A stretch of 27,856 nucleotides of DNA from Pleurotus ostreatus/Saccharomyces cerevisiae fusant (Eukaryota; Opisthokonta), in the NCBI GenBank assembly GCA_024196135.1, contig JAMQCK010000337.1, positions 1-27,856 of the forward strand. The letters run 5' to 3'. This document shows positions 19,085 through 27,856 of the stretch, in pieces. Under the pieces are notes generated by a model, which ran no database searches, was not told where the DNA came from, and saw only the letters and a program-made list of their open reading frames with translations. The first letter of the stretch is position 1. Every line of letters starts with the position of its first letter. Position numbers and translations under genes: made by a program.

Positions 19085-20270
19085 TGCCGACACCGATGAG
19101 GTCGCCAGCAAGTCGTAATCAGCTGGTTAGCTGTATTCAGAACGAAGGTCGGTCACAAGGCGTGCACGATAGAAGCACAGGCTGAGGCTGTGGTCGTCGG
19201 CGGAGGTGGTATCGCTAGCGAGAGTTCCAGCCGTTTGGCGGCCTGAGAGAGGCTTGCGCGCGCCCGTATGCCTTGAGGCCTTGAGCAGCGACGGTGCAAT
19301 GCAAGTCCCAATCAATTCCGTCCTAATCCATCCTAATCCGTGGGAAAGCCTAAGCGCGTCACGTACCCTGTCACACTTCTCCGTCGGGGAATGCCCTTTG
19401 TGTTCCGCTCGTTTTGTCATAGACTGTCTCAAGACTGTCTTGTTAGTACAATCCACTCGCACGCCTTCGCCCTCCGATCGTGCCTTTCCTCCCATATTCC
19501 AGTGATTGAAGAAACAACTGATGAGAAATATCCTGCGTGAGGCAAACCCTGGCTTCATAAAGGACCATCCGAGGCAATCGCGTAAACATACGGTACCCCA
19601 CATTGACGCAGGGTCTGTACCTCGGCTAGCAGGTCTCGACTCCGTCTGTCATGCCCTGATCATGCCTCTGCTGAAGCTACCCTACGTAGTGATCATTGAT
19701 CTTACAACGATTGCACATGTTCTCCTCCTGACGCCGTTAGTCAGAGGAAGCTTTTGTCCTAGCTATACCTCTTGCTGTCATATGGAATGAGACGGTACCA
19801 CTCAAAGAAGATCAAAGACGGGGAGGGGGATTGAGGGGGTGTCGCCTATCGTGTACGCTGCAAGTGAGCGTTGTGAGCCCGTGGTGGCGCACATGAGCCT
19901 CTTCGATCTTCCTAGCTCATCTTCGGGTCTTCTCCGCGGACGGTTTACCGGAAGTTATCACTGTCTGCTCTCCTGATGCTCTGCCAGATCATGCCTCACG
20001 ACTTATACAAAGTACAATCGTAGGCCAATCTTCCGCCGGATTGGTTGAGTTAAGGACCGGGCCGAATAAGCCGGTGCTGGGCGGAATGTTTCGCGATCGA
20101 TAATCTGGGCGCGAACACACGCTTGTCCGTCTCCGCCATCGTCCCCCCTCGAAGTGAGCCTTCATCGCACAATATAGGCATTGTGCTTAACACTAGCCAG
20201 CGTCCCTCAAAAGCCCGACCTCCTAGAAGATCAAAAGCAGAGTCCTTGATCGCGCACCCCGCATTCCACC
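19085..20270. other. Intergenic region between the divergent copper-fist and HEM3 genes
   Basis: About 1.2 kb upstream of both genes. No gene is supported: frames are short, lack motifs and change phase. It should hold the promoters of both the copper-fist regulator (minus) and HEM3 (plus). I see no clear repeat or RNA gene. Confidence 0.5.
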
Positions 20271-21467
20271 ATGTCCTCTTCCCAGCCCCGCACCTTCGTG
20301 CTCGCGTCGCGCAAGTCGCCGATGGCGCAGGCGCAGACAATCCAGGTGCAAGCCGCCCTCCGCGCCCTCGACACTTCCCCCTCCGCCCCCAAATTCGAGA
20401 CCTCGTTCATGTCGACAGCGGGCGACAAGAACCAGGTGCAGGCGCTGTACTTCCTCGGCGGGAAGGAGCTGTGGACGGGGGACCTGGAGGTGGCGCTGAA
20501 GGAGCGCGCGGCGGATATGCTGGTGCATAGCTTGAAGGACGTGCCGACGGTGCTGCCGGAGGGGTTTGTGCTGGCGGGGATCTCGGAGAGGGACGAGCCG
20601 GTGGATGTGATGTGCGTGAAGGCGGGGATGCCGTGGAGGACGCCGGAGGAGCTGCCGGAGGGGAGTGTAGTGGGGACGAGCAGCGTGCGGAGGATCGCGA
20701 TGCTGAAGAGGCGGTTTCCGCATCTGAAGTTCCTCGATGTGGTGCGTGTCGTGTGCCCGCCCGATCGTCAAGCTATACTTACCTCCTTTCGCCCCTTCTC
20801 CTCCAGCGCGGCAACATGTACGTCTTCACTTCCTTGAACGTATCGCACACACTCACAATATCCCTGTCATAGTGCCACCCGCCTCGCGAAGCTAGATGAC
20901 CCTGCCCTCCCCTACGCCGCCCTCATCGCCGCCAAGGCTGGGCTCGTCCGCGTCAACCTCCAACATCGCATCACCTGCGACCTCGCCCCACCCACATACT
21001 CCTACGCCGTTGGTCAAGGCGCGCTCGGTATCGAGGTTCGCGCCGACGACACTGAGGCGCTCGCCCTCTGCAAGCGAATCACCCACTGGCCATCCCTGTG
21101 GCGCTGTCGTGCTGAGCGCGCCTGTCTGCGCGAGCTCGAAGGAGGCTGCAGTGTGCCTGTCGGAGTCGTCAGCACGATCGAAATAGAGAATGAGGGCGAG
21201 GGCGAAGATGCGGCTGGGCGCGCGGGCGTGCTCTCGCTAACGGCCGGTGTGACGTCTGTGGACGGGACGGAGCACGTCCAGCACGAGATCCGGGAGCATG
21301 TGCGAAGCGTGGAGGAGGCGGAGGCACTGGGCGTGCGGATGGCGAAGACGCTGAAGGCGAATGGCGCGCAGAAGATCTTGGAAGACATCACGCTCGACAG
21401 GCAACGAAGGATGGAGGAGGCGCAGCGGACGGACGACTTGAAGAAGCTGAACCAGACGGTTGAGTGA
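20271..21467 (+). CDS. HEM3: Porphobilinogen deaminase (hydroxymethylbilane synthase)
   Basis: Three exons, 20271-20741, 20807-20817 (11 nt) and 20873-21467, give 358 aa, the normal size. The enzyme joins four porphobilinogen units into hydroxymethylbilane, the third step of haem synthesis, in the cytosol. Family motifs: LASRKSPMAQAQ near the start, HSLKDVPT (86-93), GTSSVRR (135-141), RGNIATRLAKL (158-168), AVGQGALGIEVR (206-217), and RAERACLRELEGGCSVPVG with Cys253, which carries the dipyrromethane cofactor by thioether. The catalytic Asp of the family is D90 in HSLKD. The micro-exon supplies RGN, whose arginine is a conserved substrate-contact residue, so correct splicing of it is essential. 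The ATG has a good CCACC context. The Glu/Ala-rich insert at about 263-278 (EIENEGEGEDAAGR) is lineage-specific. Confidence 0.97.
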
Positions 21468-22382
21468 ATGCTCATCGGTGTATATCTTACTGTATGTTGT
21501 AGGTACTGCCAAGTGCAGGCTGGGACGCCCCTGGTGGCGCAGCCATGAGGGGGCCGTCTCTCCCCTCTTCCTCCCCTCGATCTCGTGTCCCTCCTGCGAC
21601 ACCATTTGAGCTGTCAATGCTGTTACGGAGTACCTGGCGATACCCTCGGACATCCAGCCTTTCAGGGCAAAAATCGGGCGAGATCGGCACGCGGGAGCAG
21701 AAAGACATCAGATCGGAAGCAAAGCGGGAGCAAATCTGCCGCGTGGGCAACCCAATATGGCAGTCCTTGTGCGAACACGTTGCTTTCCTCCGTGATCATG
21801 ATCTGGACTACGACCCCGCAGGATGGCGCTCCGTAGCTTGGAGACGGCTAGACGCCGCTCTCTCACCGCGCCCAGGTGCGAAAATGTCGTGAGCAGCAGG
21901 GGGGTGAAACATGGGTGATCCTTGCCAGAGGTAGAGTGGAGCGGAGACCGAGAGCGAAGAGCACTAAGAACCTCCCGTGATACGCGCTCAAGCAGAGGCG
22001 AGGAAGAGGAAGTATTTCCATGAGGTTTGGTTGGTGCGAACTATGTATGTGCGACCGTCTGAAGTGCGCAAGCGCATCTGGGTACGTCCCTTATCGTTAG
22101 CGTACAAGGATCGGTAACTGGTGTGCGCGGGAGCCGTAATGCATACACCGCATCAAGGACGACATTGTACATGTCGTAACTCCTGCGCATTATGTACGCC
22201 GTCAGCCACACAACGCCTTTGGGCACAATGGGACGTGGGGTGTAGAAAAGCGGTGAGCTCGGACGCGGTTTCCTCACCTTCCCCATCTATTTCCACTTTC
22301 GCTGCTGGCAGCTACTTCCCTTCTTCTCCTTCTCTCCATAATCTCTATCCTTGTCTCTCAATCTACACTTACGACTCTTATA
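21468..22382 (+). promoter_or_regulatory. Upstream region of zinc-finger gene copy 1 (duplicated block)
   Basis: This region is homologous to 25250-26060. Shared blocks include a CCAAT box (21752-21756), CGAACACGTTGCTTT followed by CTCCGTG, the palindromic TGATCATGATCT, CACCCAGGTGCGAA-type sequence, ACAATGGGACG (about 22218) and GTGTAGAAAAGCGGTGAG, then a pyrimidine-rich leader ending at the ATG. The blocks keep the same order and nearly the same distance to the start codon in both copies. No gene is supported in it. Confidence 0.7.
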
Positions 22383-24980
22383 ATGCCGCACACTCAGCCT
22401 GTCCAGGACCGTCTGGACGCACTAGAGAACGCCATAGAGGTGAGTATCGTGTAGCGTACCGTGATAAAACATGTCTAATCTCTTCTACAGGCACTCTGCG
22501 ACGACATCTACATTCCTCACAGCCGAGACTGTCTGCGATGCCCTCTCGGGACGTCGATCGTCAACTTGAGGCAGCATGCGGTCGAGGTTCATGGATCCAA
22601 AGACCTCAAGGAAGCCGCGTGCGTAACGTTGTCTTGACCTTGATTCTGCATCTCACTCTCAGTAGTCAAAAAGACCTTCATTTCTGTCGCTCCTGTGACT
22701 ATGTCACTGAGGATATCCCCACGTTTGAATCGCATGGCAACGTTCAGTAAGCGTACCCTCTGTCCAACATCCTTCATGCTTGCTCATTGAATTGTCAGCA
22801 AGAACCGGAAACCGTACTTCTGCCCGGCCTGCCACAAGAGGTTCACGGGCCGGCGCGAGCTCTCCGCCCATGTCAGGCGGAAGCACCCGGGGATGCCGAA
22901 GCCCCTCGCCAAGGAGATGCGCCAGATGATGGACGAGTATGACGCTGAGCTCAGGGCGAAGGCAGCGAGGGTCAGCCAGATGCCTTCAGGTAGCTCTGCT
23001 CCGACGTCGACTGCGCCGCCTCAAGCGCCCCCGCCCGTCTATCCCCCTCAGACTGCGGACTTCAGACATCTACCGCCCGAGAACCGGCAGCACAGGTACG
23101 CAGAGCAAGCGCCTCCCGCGCCGCCTGCATATCCTTCGTCTAGGGGTACATCCGCCTCGCAGCCCTCCTACCATGACGCGCGTGCTGCATGGCCAGACCA
23201 GAGGGCACCAGTGCATCCGCCGCCGCCGTACGCACCTCAGATTCACGGTGATCATGTACAGGACACCAACGCGCATCCGCCGCACGACGTTCGGCAGCTG
23301 GGGTACGCATCGCAAGGACCGCCTGTATATCCATCCTCGAGAGATGCATCGGCGCACTCGGTGCACTCGCACACCGCACCTCGTGATTGTCCTCCGCGGC
23401 CAGACTATTGGGCGCCTCTTCAACCGGAATGGGGAATGCCAGCCCAGCTGACATCGCCGCATGCAGCCCCAGGCTTCGGAAATCGCAAAGGTGTGCCGAC
23501 CATGAAGGCCCCTTCCTCGCATGACGCTGCTCCCGTCAACCCCGCGGCGTGGCCTGAAGCGGGGTTTGCTCCTCCTGCGCTCGATTCTGCCTTTCATCCT
23601 GTCGCTGCTGCTCGAGCCGACCCCCAGCGTGAGCGCTTCAGCTATCCGCGCCCTCTGGAGCGTAGAGGTCGACCTGCCAAGAAGGCGAGGCCATCGCCGG
23701 TGCTGTCGATAGCTAGCACCTCCAGGCGCTCTTCGATGGCGCGCACGCATAGTCGCCATGGATCCGGGTCTGCCTCCTCATGGCAAGGTTCGAGTGGTGG
23801 CTGGCCAAGCACTCCTGTGTCGTCGGGCTCCTCGCCGTATCCTTCCGCTCGTTCGCCGCTTCAGCCCTCGACTCCGAGCTCGTGTACCGAGTCGAACGGA
23901 TGGCCGGTCACCACAGCTGCACGGCGCGCTCAAGTATCCTCCCAACACGCCGAGGAGACTCTGAGTGAAGAGGTCACGAGCGAGATCGTAGCGCAAGTAT
24001 CCGCTCAGCTACTGCAGCATCCGGACGTGCTGGCAGAGCTTCGGCGGATGGCGATTACAGAGGCACCGGCTTCAGCGCCATTGGAGAGCGCGCCCGCGCA
24101 TTCTCGAAGGTCGTCCTCGGGGAAACCTTCAGTGACGCACTCGCTCGCTCCTCTGGTCTCTTCTCCTGCTTCCCCATGGTACGGCTCTGGTAATGGGGCG
24201 ATGGACACTCCAGCTTCGTCGTCGGATCCCTCACCGTACGCATCAGTCTCCTCGTCTCGCCAGGCCTCTGCGCAGGCCTCTCATCCACAATCCAACGGCT
24301 GGCTCGTTGATGCGGCTGCGCAAAACGATTGGGCCTCTAGCGACCGTCCGGCAGCGCTAGCGTATGATGAGCCAGCGTATGGCGATCTTCCTCCGGGATT
24401 CTGGAACGAGGACCTAGAGGCAGGGCTCCGTCAACTGGCGGTCGCGGAGGGCTTTGGTACGGGATCGTCGCAGAGCGCGCCTGTGCACTCCGGGGGCCCG
24501 TCCGAGCAAGGTGGCGAGACCAGGTCGTCGGACGGATATGCAGCTCAGCAGGATCAGGCGCAGAGCTCGACTATCCCATCCGAAGGCCTTCGCGAGCTAC
24601 CAGAGCCGTCCCCGGCATCAGCTCAGCCCCCTATGCTGGAGAGCCCTCAAGCGATCGACCTCACCGCTCGGCCACTTGGACGTCGCGCTGTATTCTCTGC
24701 CACAGCAAACAATCCTTTCTGGCACCCGTGGTCAGAAGGCGACATGTCAGCCTCTGGTCCCAGCCCTGCGCTCCCCACCACGGAGCCATGCACGGTATCC
24801 GCTGACTCTCCGACACCCTTGGACATGCCCGAGCAGGACCACTTTGACATCACGAACTACTTTGCGAACGACGAGGTCGCGGACATGGACAACCAGATTT
24901 TTCCTATGGACGAAGAGATGATGTTCCCAGTGCGCGATAGTGTATTTCCTGAGTATCATAATAATTGGGACTCTACGTAG
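22383..24980 (+). CDS. C2H2 zinc-finger protein, tandem copy 1
   Basis: Four exons, 22383-22439, 22491-22618, 22663-22746 and 22799-24980, give 816 aa. Three finger-like modules lie in the first 130 residues: CLRCPLGTSIVNLRQHAVEVH, then FCRSCDYVTEDIPTFESH ending at the His split by intron 3, then the classical YFCPACHKRFTGRRELSAHV followed by RRKH. The remaining 680 residues are Pro/Ser/Gln-rich and look disordered, with a basic patch (RRGRPAKKARPSPVLSI) suggestive of nuclear import. The last 50 residues are acidic with spaced aromatics (DHFDITNYF, IFPMDEEMMFPV), like an activation domain. A DNA-binding regulator is inferred; its targets are unknown. The first start and the three intron positions are shared with the downstream paralogue, which supports the model. 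Confidence 0.87.
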
Positions 24981-26060
24981 TTATGACTGTTCTCGCAATG
25001 ATTCGTGGACTACTTTCCCGCTTACGTCGTTCCTTTCATGCCTTCCTTTCACCTCCCCTTCAGTGTTACCGTAATTTACTACGCCTTTGGTCTGGTCGCC
25101 CTGGCCTCTGAGGGATGCGCCAATGGCGCAAGACGCTCGCTCTTTACAGTAATTGCCAATAATGCAATAGAAAATTGACATTGTAATTGTCTCACGAAAT
25201 GGTATACCTGCCGTCAAGTGCATCAAGCGGAGAGCACCACCGCAAACACATGTCCCTCACCTCCTCAGCCCCCTGTCCATGCGACCCTCCTACTCTGACC
25301 GGGCTGCTGGTCGTTACAACTGTACCTTGCCGGATTTCCCTCTCAGCCAGAGCAAAAATCCAGTGAGATCAGCGCACGGAACCAGAAAGAAATCCGATCG
25401 GGAGTAAACCGGGAGCAGATTTGCCGCGTGATCACCCCAATATGGTAGTCCTTGTTCGAACACGTTGCTTTGCTCCGTGGGTTGCTTTTCGCCGTGATCA
25501 TGATCTACTTCTTTCTCCGTAGCGACGCCGCAGTGCTACACGCCGCTCTCCCACCTCACCCAGGTGCGAAGATAGCGTGGGTCGTACTATGGGTAGGTGA
25601 AACGCGGGCGATCCTTCTTTGAACAGGTGTGGGACCTTGAGTTGTGGACAAGAGCAAGATGTGCGATGGGCGTCCAGCAATGTGCGCTGAGGAGCTAGCG
25701 CTCAGCGGATCTACTGCTTGTAGCACGAGTGTCTATTCTATGTGCTAGAGTTTGTGCTGCCCTCTTCCGGCCTGTCCCTGTCAAGGTTGCCGAAGGAAGG
25801 CTGGCAACCGGCATCCACCGAAGCCGTAGTGTATGAGCGACACTGTATGCTGTAGGCTACGCGCACTATGTACGCCATCAGCAACCCTACGCCTTTTGGA
25901 ACAATGGGACGTTTGGGTATAGAAAAGCGATGAGTTCGGACAATGTTTCCCTACCATTCGCCGTCCACGCCCACTTCGGCTGCTGGCAGCCCCTTTCCTT
26001 CCTTCGCTTCTCTTTCTCGTAGTCTTTCTATTTGTCCAGGCTTCACTTGCGGCCCTTCTA
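24981..26060 (+). promoter_or_regulatory. Upstream region of zinc-finger gene copy 2 (duplicated block)
   Basis: The first 270 bp follow the stop of copy 1 and hold no gene. From about 25250 the sequence is homologous to 21560-22382. It contains a CCAAT box (25437-25441), CGAACACGTTGCTTTGCTCCGTG, TGATCATGATCT, ACAATGGGACG (about 25903), GTATAGAAAAGCGATGAG and a pyrimidine-rich leader. The CCAAT-to-ATG distance is 624 bp here and 631 bp in copy 1. Confidence 0.7.
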
Positions 26061-27856
26061 ATGCCACACACCCCGCCAGTCCAAAGGCGTATCGACGGAA
26101 TTATGGAGAAGATAGAGGTGAGCATCGTATGATTCATCGCACTGTCAGTCTGTCTTATATCTTGCCAAGGCAATCTGCGACTCTATTTACTTCCCTGACA
26201 TGCGAGAATGTACAGTGTGTCCGCGCGGGACGACTTTCGCGAACTTCATGCAACACGCACTCGCCATTCACGGGGACAACGACCTTCGAAAGGCTGTGTG
26301 GGTTCTTTTGCTTTTGTCTGAAGTCGTGCATCTCACAGTCTGCAGCCAGGACTTTAAGAAAATACAGTTCTGTGACATCTGCGACTTCGTCACTGATGAC
26401 GGTGAACCCGCGATCAATCAACATCACAATTATCAGTAGGCATTCCTACTCGATTGAAAGCTAGCTAACTGACTGCTATTGTAGTGTTCACCGAAAGCCG
26501 TACATCTGCACGGTGTTTGAAAACGATATCATATGCGACAAAAGATTCTACGGTTGCCCAGACCTCAACAAACATCGCAGGAAGGTGCACGGTCTGGGGA
26601 TGCTTTACTCTACGACAACGGATCAGATGAAGTGTGATTATGACGCTTGGTTTATTCGAGCAAGGGAGGCAGAGATTCATCGGGCAGTATTACGAAGCTC
26701 TGCGCCATCGGCGACAGAGCCGCGCCCTGCACACGCGCCCTGCAGTCCTGCTCAGGCCCAGATATCCGAGTCTCCTCGGCAGGATTCCCGGCAGCAAAGA
26801 CACGCCCGCCACGCGGCACGAACTCCACCTACATATCTGCCGCCTTGCAGTCCACCTGCAGCGTCCACGTCCTCCCATAACACCCCTTCTGGTCGTGCAT
26901 CGCGGTCGGAAGGGAGGGCACCACCTCGACGGCGTGGCTCCTGGGGACGGCCACCTGCGCAGCCACGGGGAGAGCCAGCGCAGCTGCCCCTGTCGTATGC
27001 GCCCTCGAACGCCTTCAAGGGGAATACATTGCACGACGCCACGCATCCTGTATCGCATGTTCGAGGGACACCCGCTCTATTGGGACGCCGAACGTCTCGC
27101 CATGGACCGTTATCCTCGTCGACGTCTCGCGATGCAATGGCTCCCTCGACGTCACCCATGACCTTGTCGATCGCAGCTGGCTATAGCGGTCACCCAACGT
27201 GGAATGGCAATTATCCGGCCTCGCCTAGCCTGAGTTCGGTGAATCGCGGTAGAGGCTCTGCGCATCACGGTAGGGATCCCGAGCATCCTGTTTGGGGTCC
27301 TGTGGACCAGCAAAGGTCCTCGGCGTATCCTGAGCTCGAACCTGCCTACCATCCTGCTCCTCCACCTCAGTATCATGTCGTTGCCGCGCAGCATCCTTTC
27401 GCTGCCGCCGAAGGCGTACAACAGCCCAACGGCTTGAACCACCAGCCAAAAGGCTTCGACCATCCGTCATACCCGAGCTTCGACCACCCGCAGAACAGCT
27501 TGCCAGTGAGCCACCCGCCTCAGACAGACAGCTCCGACGATCCGTCCGACAGCGTCAGCCACTCGCCGCCTTCGGAACCTAGGAGTCGACCCGCGAAGAA
27601 GGCGCGACCTTCGCCGGTGCTGTCGATTTCTGACACGTCCAGGCGTTCGTCGATGCCTAGCTCGTCCAGGCGCTCTCCGATGCCGAAGTCCTCCACGCGG
27701 CCTTCAACGCCACGCACCCACGCTCGTCGAGGCTCCGGGCCTGCCTCACCATGGCGGGGCTCTGCACCTGCATCCGCGGGTTACGGCTCGAGCAGTGGTT
27801 TACCGAGTACTCCTACGTCGTCGGGCCCCTCATCGAATGTGCTCGCTCCTTCGCCG
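26061..27856 (+). CDS. C2H2 zinc-finger protein, tandem copy 2 (3' end outside window)
   Basis: Exons 26061-26117, 26170-26297, 26346-26435 and 26485-27856 (open to the window edge) give at least 549 aa. Exons 1 and 2 have the same lengths (57 and 128 nt) and phases as in copy 1, and the first 62 residues are about half identical by eye (MPHT.PVQ.R.D, IEA.CD.IY). Finger 1 is CTVCPRGTTFANFMQHALAIH and finger 2 is FCDICDFVTDDGEPAINQHHN. Finger 3 has a six-residue insert between its cysteines (CTVFENDIIC instead of C-x2-C) before KRFYGCPDLNKHRRKVH. A long Pro/Ser/His-rich tail follows, with the shared block RPAKKARPSPVLSI. Intron 1 ends in CCAAG, intron 3 starts GTAGGC; both are weaker than in copy 1. 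The C-terminus is not visible. Confidence 0.83.
27640..27700 (+). repeat. Coding minisatellite in copy 2 (Ser/Arg/Pro repeat)
   Basis: A unit of about 27 bp is repeated in frame: TCCAGGCG(T/C)TC, then (G/T)TCGATGCC or TCCGATGCC, then AGCTCG or AAGTCC. It encodes TSRRSSMPSS, SRRSPMPKS and a decayed STRPSTPR. Copy 1 has a single unit at the same place (TSRRSSMAR), so the repeat expanded after the duplication. Confidence 0.65.

Noticed and set aside
23070..23759. A 229-codon minus-strand frame within the zinc-finger copy 1 tail
   Set aside because: Arg-rich shadow of the Pro/Ser/Ala coding strand.
26634..27161. A 175-codon plus-strand frame and a 135-codon minus-strand frame within copy 2
   Set aside because: Both overlap the uninterrupted fourth exon of copy 2, whose frame continues the zinc fingers and contains the block shared with copy 1.
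1..27856. tRNA genes, rRNA, CRISPR arrays, bacterial operons
   Set aside because: No tRNA A/B box pair or cloverleaf was seen, no regularly spaced direct repeats, and every clear gene has eukaryotic introns or fungal family features. A covariance-model scan was not possible by eye.

Overview
The window is nuclear DNA of a filamentous basidiomycete, most likely an Agaricomycete (mushroom or bracket fungus). This is inferred from high GC content, genes cut by many introns of about 44-65 bp with GTRNGY-type donors, the F-box and LRR-type gene family, and the protein families present. No database was available; gene families were assigned by recognising motifs, and introns were placed by splice consensus plus reading phase.

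Layout. 1-1191 (+): 3' part of an F-box/LRR-like gene running in from the left. 1425-2907 (-): borealin (chromosomal passenger complex). 3211-4518 (-): CDC123, the eIF2 assembly chaperone. 4611-7592 (+): a UVRAG/Vps38-type subunit of the autophagy/endosomal PI3-kinase complex, divergent from CDC123 with 92 bp between start codons. 7971-9457 (+): a mitochondrial carrier of the dicarboxylate carrier type, split into 12 exons that include 8- and 15-nt micro-exons and one GC-AG intron. 9458-12040: about 2.6 kb with no gene I can support. 12041-14608 (+): an unrecognised nuclear-looking protein gene broken in codon 12 by a 1552-bp DNA transposon-like element (12075-13626) with about 20-bp inverted ends, subterminal GTCCTTT arrays and a TG duplication; joining the flanks restores one open frame. 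15316-16932 (-): intronless F-box protein. 17238-19011 (-): copper-fist transcription factor with Cys-rich metal-sensing clusters, whose start codon is an exon by itself. 20271-21467 (+): porphobilinogen deaminase (HEM3, haem synthesis). 22383-24980 and 26061-27856+ (+): a tandem pair of paralogous C2H2 zinc-finger regulators with co-duplicated promoters; the second runs off the right edge.

The genes are mostly unrelated housekeeping functions (mitosis, translation initiation, membrane traffic, mitochondrial transport, haem, copper control), so this is not a functional cluster. The parts most worth follow-up are the transposon-broken gene with its possible captured gene fragment, and the zinc-finger tandem pair, in which the upstream DNA looks better conserved than most of the protein.
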